DNA of 64,000 nucleotides from Hemerocallis citrina (GCA_017893485.1 CM030358.1:255047228-255111227), one strand, 5' to 3'; counted from the first letter of the stretch, positions 1 through 12,641 are shown. Program-made: numbers and translations. Notes: generated by a model from the sequence alone, not told the origin.

Positions 1-236
1 GATCTAAAATAGAAAAATAGTGTCGTTAGAGCAAGTCACGGACAGTAAGTAGTGGGAAACAGTGAACAAGAAATCATGGTATATCAAGAATAAAGGATTG
101 GATCAAAGTCAAGAACAAAATCAAAGGTTGGCGATAAAGTCAAGGGTCTATGTTTAATTATGCAATAACCAATCATTACAATTCATGATCAATATCGATG
201 ACAATATACAGGATCAAGCATGCAATGTCAATCTAG

Positions 237-660
237 CACTACAAACCGTACAGGCTATAGCGGCGTTTTTACAAGGCTATAGCGGCATTTTTTGGCGCCG
301 TTATAGCTCATAACGGCACTTCTGAAATCGCCGCTAAAAGCGCCGTTAGAACGTGCGTCGTTATAACCATATAGGCTATCGCAGCGTGTTTGGACGCCGC
401 CGCTATAGGGTGGCCACCTATAACGGCGTTGCCAAACCGCCATTATAGGGGTGTTTCGTTTTTTTTTATAAATTAGCTATAGTGGCGCTTTTCCCAAGCG
501 CCGGGACTGCACCTAGCTATAGCGGCGCTTTTTCCAAGCGCCGGGACTGCACCACGATTAAAAAACTAGCATTGGTACCCCTACTGCAGCACTGGTCTTG
601 TGCCGCAATAGAGGTGCCCAGAAGCTGGAGTATCTATTGCGGCATTTCGTGGTAAACACC
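237..660. repeat. CACTA subterminal repeat array, left
   Basis: Repeated motif variants of ctatagcggcg and its complement occur at about 256, 276, 301, 360, 378, 420, 476 and 516. They include a tandem pair of a 39-40 bp unit ending in ccgggactgcacc (475-513 and 514-553). In known CACTA elements such arrays bind the transposase. The same motif reappears at the other end of the element. Confidence 0.75.
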
Positions 661-959
661 GCAATAGGTTTTTTTTTTTTTTTTTTAAATAAAATTTTCA
701 ATTGAGAAATCTAGTAATTAATCGCATACTACAAATACATTTAATCATATTAAATTTAAATGCAAATCAGGTAAATCAACAATATCATTATCAAGAATCA
801 AAATTCACACATCACAAAAAACAACTCAATAGAAAACAAAATATGTAACACATATCTGTCATACAACGAGTATCAAATGTATATGTTGTACAACACTTAG
901 TTATTACAGAACATAGATATAATTCCTACAAAACATTTTAAAAGAAGTCCAAATTCAAC

Positions 960-1058
960 AAACTACAGCAGGGGAGTTTCCTCGTGTGGCCCGCTGTTGC
1001 TTCCAATTCCATCGTTATTTTGCCCTAGTGTATGTGCATGACTGAAAACCGATGGAAT
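960..1058 (-). pseudogene. possible 3'-terminal exon inside the CACTA element, unassigned
   Basis: On the - strand a good acceptor (ttttttctacag) precedes an open stretch ending GPHEETPLL and a stop at about 970. In the phase that stays open it is serine- and glycine-rich (..NNDGIGSNSGPHEET..). I do not recognise the family. It could be the last exon of a captured gene or of the element's own former gene. It is downstream of, and on the same strand as, the three recognised captured fragments. Confidence 0.3.
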
Positions 1059-1904
1059 ACGGTGGCCCTGTAGAAAAAACATAAATATTTCAGTAAAGTA
1101 ATGGATATGAGAGGCAACACATACACATACACATATACAGAGAAATAAATAACTGTGTAAATGATAATGTATAAATGATAACTGTATATATGAAGCATCA
1201 AATGATGGTGGCTCAATTTGAACATGTTAAAGATATTTTTCCTGACTTTTCAATGAGATTATGATTATCATACTCAATCTGCTAATTCAACTTGCCTTAA
1301 CCCTTCAGTCACTCTTTTCTTTCTTTTAGCCGATTCCACACCTAGCCATGAGCAAATATTGAACTGAACTGAACAACAAGAAGCGACGCCTTCTTTTGTC
1401 TATCAACAAGTGATATGATATCTCACATGGAGTGAACACATGATACAGAGAATGTCTGTTTAAGATTCTGAAGCATGCACTTGCAGATTCAATACTAATT
1501 AATTTAAATTAGTTAAGAAACCTGTGACATCAATACTAATTGAAGCAATGCACTTGAAGATTCATTGATCAAATCGAGCAAGTACTGGAGACAATTGGGT
1601 TGAACGGCAAAAAATAAGACTGTTGGAAGATTTTAGGAACTACGTTATTTGTTGTAGAGTTCTTTGTTCCTGATCAAAAATGTTCCTTCCAGGATAACAA
1701 TGTATTGACCAACATAGAACTATATCCTAAATAGCTACTAAGACCAAATTAGATGATACTATTCATGATATGGAGGAGGGTACCAACATACAAGGAATCT
1801 TCAGTCTCTTTTTCTCCATCCAACAAAGGCTTTGTCATGTCTCAAGAATAACCATTTTACTAATAATATCAAAAGGGATAAGATGAGGAAAGGGGGCCAG
1901 ATAA

Positions 1905-2160
1905 CTAAATAAAAAGTTTCTTCATATCGAGCAGTTGTACTCACATGGTGGACTAGACTGTATGGAAAATCTGCTCAGATCATCATAATGTTCACGTCAA
2001 TACACATGTTCACAAAAATTTTAATGCAGTACAAATCATAGCTTAACTGCGCAGATCGACCATGGGGAGTCCCACCACTTAACTATAACCACTATATATG
2101 AGGGAATCACCTCCACTTTAAGTATGAGGCTTCCTTTTCTCAACTATTAAAAGAATTCAA
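1905..2160. repeat. decayed foldback MITE fragment (family A) in the CACTA element
   Basis: Segments such as gttgtactcacatggtgg, followed by a run containing atcatcataatgttcac, and later tatatgagggaatcacctcc and tatgaggcttcc resemble the two ends of the better preserved foldback elements at 15667-16056 and 18838-20145. Much of the arm identity is lost. Confidence 0.4.
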
Positions 2161-3059
2161 GCTACATATATACAATTCAGGACACACAGTTTTCAAGTTT
2201 TAAATATTTACAACTGAGGCTGTTAAAAAAAATCGATCCCAACTAACTTTTTATACAAGACTACCATCCCTTCAGGTTTAAAGTGATGCATTGTTTTAAA
2301 CTTTACGAGCAATTTACTGTAAATTGAAATAATTGCATGTAGTACATAAGGTTGTCTCTACTACATGCGTATTGTATAAGAGAGAACCAAGAACATTAAC
2401 AAGCATATGGTAGTTAATAAATTTTTAAACATGTGCAATACTAACGTTGACTTAAACAAGTGCAATAAATTTCAAAATGTCAACTCCTTCTGTTATTACC
2501 CAAAGGCGCAATGCACAAAAAGGCATCATCGACACTACGGCACCTTTTGATTCGGTTAGAACATCAGTTCACAGATTTGGGGGAAGTGTAGATTGGAAGG
2601 CTAAAAAAACCTTTGGTGTAAAGCACTAGTTTTGATCAGTTCACAGATTTAGGGGAAGTGTAAAGCACTAGATTTAGAATCCCATAGTTAAGATTTAAGT
2701 TCAAGAGCTATGTATATGAGGATTGTTACTTCATATACATTGTCGACCAACATCCCATTAGCTCCGTATAGTGGTAACAAACATCATATTAGATGAATGA
2801 GCAGTCTCCGTGAACTATATGAATCATGGTTTGATATTGGTTCGCAGGCTGCATAGGATAAGAGTTTTGGGTACCAATGTATTCTATATCTTCGATATTA
2901 CAGACATAATACAGTCAAACACCCCTTACCAATGCAAGAACTATGATATGAATATTCTCAAGGCATCCAAAATTATTAAAAATGTAAAGCTTTAAATCAA
3001 AATCACTAGCTGATATACTGATATCCAGTGCTTATCCAAAACTTACGACTGTAGTTGTC

Positions 3060-3809
3060 GCTATCATTGTATAGTCCGCCCATCTCAAGTATTTCCTAGC
3101 TCGCCCTCTTGATGAATGGTATAAGCTCGAGGCAATCCCAACACCAATCAATGAATTGGCATACAATTTAGTATTCAAATTCTTTCTGCATCAATAATAA
3201 TCAATTTGTCAGGTATTTTTCTTTGTACAAGTTCGCAATACTCAAGCAAAAGGAGTTAACTGGAATGCGAACAATAGTCAATAAATGCTTGCAACTAAAA
3301 GATAACTTGCCTCGGAGCTTGAAGCCCAAGAACAATGAAAGGCAATGAAGTCAAAACGCTAGCAATAGTTTCTGCAATATGTTGATCACCTGATAAAGAA
3401 GAAATATGAACAAGTTCATTTTATTTTCCCCAGTAGAGTTTTGTAAATTTTGCATCGCACTAGAAAAATAGTCATACCATTCAGACAACAGTGAATGGGT
3501 CTCAGGCATGCTGGCCTCTGCTGCCATACACGTCTAAGTACATAATGGTAGAACAGTGAGTTACTTTCTATTTATTATCACATCGGACAAGTAGACAATA
3601 GTTCCAGAATTCAAAAGAACTGAGTCTAAAACTTACTGAAATAACAATCTTTGGCTCGTCTGAACTGAGTCTTCAGATGTCGAGAGAAGTCTCTCCTCAA
3701 CTGCAAATGGTGACTGGTATGTAACCTTCACGCCATGAATCCCTTTTAGTGCTTTACAACAATTAGTTTGTGATGGGCTTGAATCAATTGATGCTCCCTC
3801 GACTCCCAT
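3060..3809 (-). pseudogene. captured 5' part of a conserved plant membrane-protein gene
   Basis: Four exons can be assembled on the - strand: about 3809-3637 (ATG at 3809-3807), 3535-3481, 3390-3313 and 3186-3055. They join in phase, giving roughly 140 uninterrupted codons. Recognisable segments are GDQHIAETIASVLTSL, FIVLGLQAPRKNLNTKLY, GIASSLYHSSRGRARKYLRW and ADYTMIATTTV. These match my memory of a conserved, unnamed plant membrane protein with a hydrophobic helix followed by a YHSSRG..R..LRW.DY motif. The third intron uses a GC donor (AG/GCAAGT). The remaining 3' exons are absent, so this is a truncated copy. It starts about 400 bp downstream (on the - strand) of the malate dehydrogenase fragment. 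Confidence 0.65.
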
Positions 3810-4204
3810 AAATTCTTAATTAATCGTCACACCTACAAGCAAGCATTTCTTGGGCATTACTAGGCAGACATTGCAGTTTGAATGACAGAACTTTCAAAGA
3901 ACAAAACAATACAAGATACAACCAATCATCAAACCAATAATTTATCCCCCCCCCCCCAAAAAAAAAAAAATGCAAAACCAACTTGCCAACACACCAAAAC
4001 CCAAGCATATAACGGATAAAGGTTTAAAGCAAGGTTTAAAGCAAGATCAGTTCACTAGATTTGGGGGAAGTGTAGTTTTGATCAGTTCACAAATTTTTAA
4101 ACAAATAAAGCAAGGTTAACTTTAGGAGAAAAAATCAACCAGGCACTTGGATAACTTCAGTTAGACATATAACGGATACGACAGTCAGAAATTTTGGAGA
4201 CAAG

Positions 4205-4624
4205 ACCTTGCAATTGGGAGCTGCATGTTTCTCCAAAGCTGAAGCTTGAGCTTTATAAATGGAAACATTTTTCGACATAACGTCTTTCCACTCCATTCCT
4301 TCCTTCCTAGGAAACCCACCGACCATAACAGCTCTTTACACCAGTACAGGCTTCAGACACATCAGTGGTAGCAACAACACCTATTCGACCAAATACATTA
4401 TAAGGATGGTTAGTTTTTATCAGAATTTGAGCTAGAGGAAAACTTATTAGAGAGAAGATACTATTCACCTTTCAGAAGAGGAAATGCAGCATATGAGCTC
4501 CATTTTCACACCATTTAACACCTCGGCAGAAGGTGGGATATCAAGCATGTGAAGGATTACAAGTTGATCTGGACCCAACATTACACCTCTTGCAATCATT
4601 GGGACAAGGGCATAGCCGATTTGC
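4205..4624 (-). pseudogene. captured fragment of cytosolic NAD-malate dehydrogenase
   Basis: Two exons of a cytosolic malate dehydrogenase are visible. The first (4624-4469) reads [17 protein letters not shown] and later [10 protein letters not shown] and LNGVKMEL. The second (4380 to about 4206) reads VVATTDVSEACTGV, then [20 protein letters not shown] and [19 protein letters not shown]. These are the N-terminal Rossmann-fold exons of the enzyme that interconverts malate and oxaloacetate with NAD. The glycine-motif first exon and everything after NCK are missing. A small deletion near the end of the first exon (after MEL) breaks the frame, and another shift precedes MVGG. Flanking acceptor and donor sites are preserved, so introns were carried along: genomic DNA was captured, not a cDNA. 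Confidence 0.85.
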
Positions 4625-5595
4625 CTGTAAAATTATACCAAATAGTTGTGATTTATTCTAGTACAGCCCAGCTGCCTAATTATCCTTTTCTTGAAGAAAT
4701 GTCAAGTTTTTTATTCAATGTAAAATTAGGTATATTTACCCTATTGATTGAAAAGATAAGTTAATTGAAACAATCTTAGACAAAAAGAAAAAAAGAAAGG
4801 AAAAAAAAATACATACATACGTACATACATACACATGCATGTGAATCCTTGTGGATTTCTTGTACCGAAAAGTCATGAGTAAAACATCATACAATAATGC
4901 GAATATTTTTTCACTTTTTCCCTCAAGAGCTTATCAATAAGGTAGTGGTATCAATAACTACAAAGTCAACCATTAGCCTAATTTGCTTATCTTCAAAATA
5001 CTCGAAATAGAGTATGCCAACAAGAACAAGTATTCAAGAGAAAACCCCTTCTTACATTATAAAGAAACTCAAAACTACTATAAGAAATACAACTAAAATC
5101 TAAGAGTGTGTAATGTATATCCATTTTTGTAAGTAAAATCAAAAAAGAGTTATAATCACAAAATTTAAGATCAAAGTCTTCTTTTTGTTCTGAATTACTC
5201 GGATGCATAAAATAATATTTAACTAAAGAGTAGAAAAAAAAGGCACACCTGTGGTCAGTTAAAGGCTGTACTATTATCTCCCATGATTGCAAGAGATTTT
5301 CTAATCTGGTTTACCTAATACAGTAGAACAATGGACCTATTAACCTTCAAAATAAGAATGTTTATAGGATTTCAACTTCAAAAACACACTTGTACATCAA
5401 TTCTCAAATGCCAGAGTAATCTCATGTTAGTTTTTTGCATTTTAGCCTCTAACTTAAGCAAAAGTCCAACTTTTAGGCATTGAGCAACTACCATTTCGCC
5501 TTTGTCACATAATAATTCACTAGTCATATATCAATAAGCAATGTTCTATTAATAAATAAATTCCTAAATGAAAATTAAACAGAATTGGTGCTCAC

Positions 5596-5913
5596 TTTCT
5601 CGAGATTGTAGCTCGGTTTCCTCTTCTTTCTCTCTTCCGACATTGCCTAAATCCAAATTCATCAAACAATCAATAAATAAGCAATCAGATATCAACTTTA
5701 GGCGTTTTAATCAAAAACCAAATGAGATTCCGATACCTTTGCGGCGAGTCTGCGCTCTCTCGGGGTTTGCGGCTTCTCCGCCGGTGCCGCCGCAACGGCG
5801 GGCTTAGCGGGTTTGGACTTGAACGGTTTTGGGTCCTTCTTGCATCCGACATCCTTCTTCGAAGGCTTGCGCTTTCGCTTCTTGGAATCGATAATTTCGC
5901 CGATCGCTGCCAT
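5596..5913 (-). pseudogene. captured exons 1-2 of an APUM24-like (Puf-A) gene
   Basis: Exon 1 (5913-5737) begins MAAIGEIIDSKKRKRKPSKK, continues with KPFKSKPAKP and KPQTPRERRLAAK, and ends at a GT donor. Exon 2 (5646-5596) reads AMSEERKKRKPSYNLEK and ends at another donor. The order KSKP..KP..KPQTP.E.RL.AK followed by RKKRKP.Y.LE is the lysine-rich N-terminus of plant APUM24, a nucleolar Puf-A protein needed for rRNA processing. All Pumilio repeats are missing, so the copy cannot encode a working protein. About 300 bp of the donor gene's 5' flank, with a GA tract at 5917-5945, seems to have come with it. Confidence 0.8.
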
Positions 5914-6227
5914 TACAGAGAGAGAGAGAAAGAGAGAAAGAGAGAATAGGGGGTTTAGGGTATTGGTCGAATGAAGAAGAAGATGAGCAATAAGGAGGAG
6001 CGGTGAATGAGCGGCAAAGGAGGAGAGCGGTGGTGCGCGTGAGGGATGTGCGCGCACGAGGGAGGTGAGGCGGTGAATGGGGAGGGGAGAGAGAAACGCG
6101 ATGGGATTAGGGTTAAAGTAGAGGGAAAGAAGAGCGGGATTAGGGTTGTAAAAATTGGGTGAAATAAAAAGGGGACGGGGGTTTAGAATGGGTAGCTTTT
6201 CCGAACATTATTTATCCGACCCTATAA

Positions 6228-6426
6228 CGGCGCGTACATATAACCGCCGCGATAGGTTATACATATATATATAATGGCATTACTGTTTGAGTCTATAGCG
6301 GCGTTGTTACCACACGCCGTTACAGAGAGTGTGTTTTTTATAAAATAAAATTCTCCTATACCTATAGCGGCGCGTTGTGAAAATGCCGAGAAAGATATGC
6401 CGCTATAGCTCATGCGGTTTGTAGTG
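6228..6426. repeat. CACTA subterminal repeat array, right
   Basis: This mirrors the left array. Copies of the tatagcggcg motif lie at about 6228, 6297 and 6363, with an inverted copy at 6399, followed by the terminal inverted repeat CGGTTTGTAGTG. Confidence 0.7.
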
Positions 6427-9106
6427 TAGGGTTACTATTCATTTTATTAACCTATTTAATGCACGTAATAATGTATCTCATACCACAAATTCGGTGCATG
6501 CAAACAGTGATCGTTTTAGACTATGATGGTGAACTCTACAGATCATGTACTCGGCACAATAAATATGAATTAACAATCAATAAACAGGAATTAACATGAA
6601 TTAACAGGAATTAACAATTAATAAATAGGAATTAACAGGAATTAACAATTAATAAACAGTAAGGGACCCTTACCGAGTACAGTCTCCGATTGTTCACTAC
6701 GAAGTCAACCCTTAATACCCTGGCTTGTTAATATTTTATTTCATTCTAATGTGAGCATGCAAGAAGGTTTCAAGATTGTGTAATGCAAGGTGTGACTAAT
6801 TCTACTCATTACATGCAAGGCAAGAAGTATTTACACTAAATCAATGCAAATCATACAATCTGGACAGCAGAACGTTGCTGTACAAAAATAGGTATTCCCG
6901 TTCCTACAGGAAAGAAAAACTGGATCCGTCAGAAGTTCTAGAAACTAGACTCTCTTCTGGTTCCAGCGCATATACATACGACATATAAAAATCACAGAAA
7001 CTAGGTTCAAATTCTTATTCTTTACAGATTTTATGTTCAGGCAGTATGTTATATATTATGATCACATATATGTATCTGGTCTGAAACTTATCAATTAATT
7101 TCATAAAAATTCAGGGTGATTCCTATCCATGTCTAGTCTCAGCTAAATTAATTTCACATTTTAATTTTACTGTTAACAAGTTCTTTTTATTTAAAAATCG
7201 GGGTGATACACATATAATTGCGAATTTGAAAATTCAGACCTAGCAGTACTAAAAGTAAGATGTCTTACAGAGTATAACTCGGAATTCGAATCCGTCGAAT
7301 TTTATGGAAAGTAGACTCACAGAGATACGATTCATGTTTACAAAGTTCATTCAAATTACTACAGCAACAGGTTCGAAAGTTTAATGCAAAAAAGAGGCAG
7401 ACAGCAGGCCAGAAAATAAATTAACATGAATTGACAATAATTTCAACACAAGCATGCAATCTCATGGTAATTAATTAACAAAGGTTCTAATTAGTTATTA
7501 ACATGCAATTTCAAGGTTAATGATGCATTTTACAATCAGGGCAATTAATTCATGAAATCATATTCAATCAGGAACATTCCAGTCATCAATCAGTTATATA
7601 GCATGGATCTAATTGTTTTCATGTATTACGTGCATATGCAATGTACAATAGGGACTAGGGTTCGAGTTAAAGATAACGGTACGAAAATATATTTATCACT
7701 TGGTTTTGCCAATGAATCTGTGATAAACTCTTGAACATATATCAACAAATACATATATGAATATTGGAATATGAGCTACTTGCAGGAATCATTGAAAATT
7801 CTTGAACGCGAACAATAACAGGGTTCAAGAAGACTTCCCTTATACCGGTGATTAATTCGAATGAGAGAATACCGGGATTAGGATCCTGACAGCACGGCAT
7901 GTGCAACTACGGGCGGAGCACGTGCAACACAGAACAGGAAACAGTGACATAGCAACACAACAGCAAGCGGCAAGATCACACAATGGCAAACAGCAAATAG
8001 CAGATCTCCGAACAGCAAACAATGGAGCACTAAAATGGCAAACAACGCAAGAACAGCAAACGACAATGGCACTGCGCAGTAACCACGACGGCGGCAGCTT
8101 CGGGGATCGCGAGGTGGTGCATTCGACGGTGGACTCAGCGCACAATGACGAGGGCGGCGACTGGACGGCGATGCGGAGGTAGGGGATGACTGTGGGATCG
8201 ATGGGGTAGTGAAGGTGGCTGGCGGTGGATGGGTTTCGCCAATGGTGATGGAGGGTCGATGAGGATGGTAATGAGGGATGCGGAAATCGATGGCACTCAG
8301 GGTGAAAGAAGGAACAGGGTGGTCGAAGAGCGGAGAAGGTGGTTGCAGGGCGACGAGGATGGGGGGCGACGATGATGTGTGGTGGTCGGGATGGTGCAGG
8401 AGGAGAGTTGGTCGGGGTTTGAGGGTAGGCATCGGGTTCCGACGCCACACAGTAAGAAGAAGACGGAAGGAGGAGAGGAGGGGGAGCGCTCGGGAGGAGA
8501 AGATGAACAGGCTCAGGGTTAGGCGGCTGTAGGGTAATTAGGGTTAAATAGTGATTAGGGTTAAGGGGTTTAAACAAGGTTATTTATTGGATTAGGGTGA
8601 GGGTTAAAGGGTTTCGGGTTATAGGGTCCAATAAGGAGATAGATGGGTTTGGGTTTAAATTCAATAGGAAAATAAGTAGAAATATATTAGATAAATTAAA
8701 GTATTCAGCATACAAAATTTAAATATGTTGTACAAAAATTTGAGGGTTCAACAAAAATAAAATTAATTGGAAGAATACAAATTAATGGATTAAGATTTAA
8801 CTTTTCACAAATAATTAGAATAGTCATATATTAATAATATACTTTGTTTGGAATTTAAAATAATAAATAATAATAATAGATGGATTAAGATCTATGGACC
8901 TTCACAAATTAATAAACAATTAAAAAAGAATAATAATAATAAGATTAGGCAAAAAATATAATAAATTGTGATATAGTAGTACATATTAATTAATTAAATC
9001 AGATAGTATGCATAAAATTCATACTCTAATAATAATAAAATATAGATTAAGATCTATAGGCTTTCACAAATTAATAAATAACAATAATGAATTTTAATAA
9101 ACAATC

Positions 9107-9110
9107 AAGA

Positions 9111-9190
<80 letters not shown>
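9107..9190. repeat. (AAT)n microsatellite
   Basis: About 28 uninterrupted AAT units within LTR-D, followed by a short AT run. Confidence 0.95.
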
Positions 9191-9191
<1 letters not shown>

Positions 9192-9499
9192 TAATAATAT
9201 ATATATATATATATATCAAAATAGGATTTGAGTTTAACAAATTTATTAAAATCCAAATAGTAATAATATATTTGATTTTGGATAAAATATAAATAGTCAA
9301 TCAATTAGGAATAGAAAATAAAGTTAAAATATATCATCATTCGAAATAAATATAATGGTTGATTACAAAAGACTTTGATAGAAGATCCAAAATAAATTTA
9401 AAATGAAATGAATTTATAAATAATAAAAATACAGAAAATACTTAGGAATATGTATTTGCGGGAACGGGGATTACATTAGGGAAAGCTTAGATCTCACCC

Positions 9500-9935
9500 G
9501 TTGATCAGATCCCATGTGAGGCTGATATTTGTGGATGGATATGGAATTGGTGGCTGAGATACCGCCAGAAACCTGCAAAAATTCGGGAAACACTAGGAGT
9601 TTTCCTAGCGACAGATCCTCCGACAATCAAGTCAGTACGCAATAGTGTAAACTGGGTTTTTGTGAGCAAAATGTGCATTACCTAGTTATGGACTGTATTT
9701 ATGGGCTTGAAGGAGAGCAATTATTGAGAAGATTCCCTAACTAATTTGGAAGATCCCCAAAATTAAGGGGTCTAATCAGTTATTATCTTCCTAATTTTGG
9801 GGGATTTGATTGCCGGTCATGGTTGACGAGTCAATCTCCCCCAATTGAGCTGCAAGTCAGCCCCCTTGTGGGATCCAAGATAGTGGGCCTGCGGGTGGCC
9901 CGTGTGTTGATGGTCAGCCTACAACTGCTGTGAGA
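9500..9935 (-). mobile_element. probable LTR fragment, Tat/Ogre-like leader motif
   Basis: Read on the - strand, 9700-9560 has a TATA-like cataaata, then tactgacttgattgtcgg, then a stretch ending ttttttgcaggt. The same arrangement (TATA, tactgacttga..gtcggag, ttttttgcaggt) occurs on the + strand in the 618 bp solo LTR at 12642-13259. The boundaries and target duplication could not be fixed. Confidence 0.45.
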
Positions 9936-10670
9936 TTACTGGTTTGCCCTTAAGGACCTCGAGATATGTGCGAGAACTGTACAACCCTAATAAGCTATGC
10001 TTTTCAGCCATATCATATAAACACATGATAGAGAAATCTCATCTTATCTCTATCAACTACAAATTCTTAGTTCTTTATCTCTATCCGTTCATAAGTTTAG
10101 GGAGTAAAAAATCTCACACAGTTATTTTTATCCATTTCCAAGATAGAGTCCAGAACAAACGAGTTGTACATATTTCTATCCTTGATCAATTGTATTCGTG
10201 AATTTTTATAGGTATTTCAATTTTCACATCTTCTTTTGTTTTGTTAATGTATGAGAAAATTTGAAGGTATATATTAAGGTTTCAAAATTTGAAGCAATTC
10301 AATTGACTCCTTTTTTTGTGGGGGTGCGTGTGTGTGAAAGAAACACTTCAGCTGACTCTTAAATGCATGAACATGACTCTTGAGTATTATAATCTAATTC
10401 AATCATCTATATATTTGATATTCTCTCTTGCAAATAAATATTTTTTTAAACTATTTTTTTTTCTTTTTTTAATGTATTATTTTTAGTGTAGGCATGATTG
10501 ATGTAGACGTTATACATTTAAGGGTCCAGATGAGGAATTTATGATATATATTTTTACAAAGATTTGATGTTAAAATTAAGTGATAAGTTTCGTAAATCTT
10601 GAAATATATTAACATTAATAATATAAGATATATGTTAATTATAATACTTTTAAAACACACCCTTTAACAT

Positions 10671-10672
<2 letters not shown>
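9936..10672. other. AT-rich stretch, nothing recognised
   Basis: No coding similarity, terminal repeats or RNA genes seen. Short open frames here lack any recognisable domain. Confidence 0.5.

Positions 10673-10756
<84 letters not shown>
10673..10756. repeat. (AT)n microsatellite
   Basis: About 42 AT units without interruption. The following 300 bp (10757-11062) show nothing recognisable. Confidence 0.95.
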
Positions 10757-10759
<3 letters not shown>

Positions 10760-11062
10760 AGAATTACTAACAAAATGTGTCACACTATACTATAAGAGAG
10801 GCAGATGGCAGATGGACTGTTTGTTAGATACTTAACATGCTAAATATCTTTCTACTGTAATAGGTCTCCACAGATTTTGTTTTCTTCCTAGGTTGGATGA
10901 AATATTGAGTTTTTTTAATAAATTTTTTTAAATTTTGTTTTCTTATATGTTTATTAACTATTTTGTTTATTTTTTTATCAATTAAAAATCTAAATAGGTT
11001 GATTTAATAACTAAAAACAAATAATTTTAATAAAGAAAACAATATATCTTTTCGTGCACGGG

Positions 11063-11840
<778 letters not shown>

Positions 11841-11841
<1 letters not shown>

Positions 11842-12168
11842 CTATATTATAAAATGCAAAGAAAGCTATCAAGTGGCAATCCTTCAATGCCCCAAAATCA
11901 AAGGCCCAGATCTAACCTCAAAAAACACATTTTCCCCCCAAAAGTTTTCCCTATATATATATACATATGGAAACATGGACTTTTATTCCTAATTTATAAT
12001 TATTTTTCACCGTATACTAATGGAAACATAGACTTTTATTTACAACTAATTATTGTCATACTATTCAAACTTCAGCTACATAATTGTTGATTTACTGTTT
12101 ACAAGACTTTTCATATGCTGTATCGTTCTGAAGACATGCAGTAGGCACGTGGCCACTGGCAAATCTAG
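11841..12168. mobile_element. short non-autonomous Helitron-like element
   Basis: The segment starts TCTATATTATAAAA after an A and ends CTAG before a T, preceded by a short GC palindrome (gtggccac). It interrupts an (AAT)n microsatellite exactly between A and T, which resumes as taataataataa at 12169. TC start, CTRR end, a 3' hairpin and insertion in AT without target duplication are the Helitron rules. The 328 bp encode nothing. Confidence 0.6.
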
Positions 12169-12185
12169 TAATAATAATAATAGTC

Positions 12186-12566
12186 ATAAAGAATTAAAAG
12201 AACAACTCGATACAATCTCAGTAGGATTTGTGGTCAATGACCAGAAAAGCACTTTTGTTAGTTTTGTTCAGATTAATCTAGGTCGACACACTTAATAATT
12301 TAAAATGAATTAAACACTATTAACAAGATCATATTATCAACATCGATAAATGACTAGGGTGATCACTCTAGCTAACATGGCATTTTTTTTGAAGAATTTT
12401 TTAGTTAACTTAGCTGAGATGTCATCTCAATGTTCATATCTAAATTGAAAATCCACACCGTTATATATGGTCTACATCTTAAAATGTATGTGTATGCAAA
12501 ATTTGAACAAATTTCCAACGAATTACAATCGTTTATCATGGAACCGAAAAATTGGTATTCTATAAT
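12186..12566. repeat. tandem duplication, copy 1 (intact)
   Basis: About 380 bp beginning aattaaaagaacaactcga and ending aaaaattggtattctat. The same sequence, about 90 percent similar by eye, makes up the outer parts of 12597-16462, where two transposons interrupt it. I see no coding function. Confidence 0.75.
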
Positions 12567-12641
12567 AATAATAATAATAATAAATAAATAAATAAATAAA
12601 TAAAAGAACAACTTGATACGATCTCAGTAAGATTCGTGGTC

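Larger units (their letters stand above)
237..6426. mobile_element. CACTA (En/Spm-type) transposon carrying captured gene fragments
   Basis: The termini are inverted repeats, CACTACAAACCG at 237 and CGGTTTGTAGTG ending at 6426. They are flanked by a 3 bp target duplication TAG (234-236 and 6427-6429), the signature of CACTA transposons. Subterminal zones carry many copies of a motif close to GCTATAGCGGCGC in both orientations (about 253-660 and 6228-6415), as expected for transposase binding arrays. A 39-40 bp unit is tandemly duplicated at 475-553. I see no transposase reading frame in the 6.2 kb, so the element is probably non-autonomous. The interior instead holds 5' portions of three host genes on the - strand. 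It sits inside an older LTR (LTR-D). Confidence 0.88.
1..9475 (-). mobile_element. Gypsy-type LTR (LTR-D), interrupted by a CACTA element
   Basis: The two outer parts (1-236 and 6430-9475) match, in the same order, the complete solo LTR at 57285-60479. Shared blocks include the 'gagcaagt..ggacag.aagtagtg' segment near base 30, the 'cgttttagac..gtactcgg' segment near 6510, 'aagtcaaccctta' near 6700, and the terminal 'ggggattaca'. The LTR ends at 9475 with CA and its beginning lies left of the window. No Gypsy coding sequence follows at 9476. It is therefore either a solo LTR or the 5' LTR of a minus-strand element whose body lies off the left edge. Internal short repeats of 'aattaacaggaattaac' occupy 6568-6660. 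The proline-rich open frames near 7852-8577 are LTR sequence, not genes. Confidence 0.75.

Noticed and set aside
5707..6057. 116-codon frame as an independent gene
   Set aside because: Its upstream part is captured 5' flank and its downstream part runs into an intron; the real pieces are APUM24-like exons 1 and 2.
7852..8577. Proline/serine-rich 241-codon frame on the - strand
   Set aside because: It lies in LTR-D, has no domain and overlaps other open frames in several phases.
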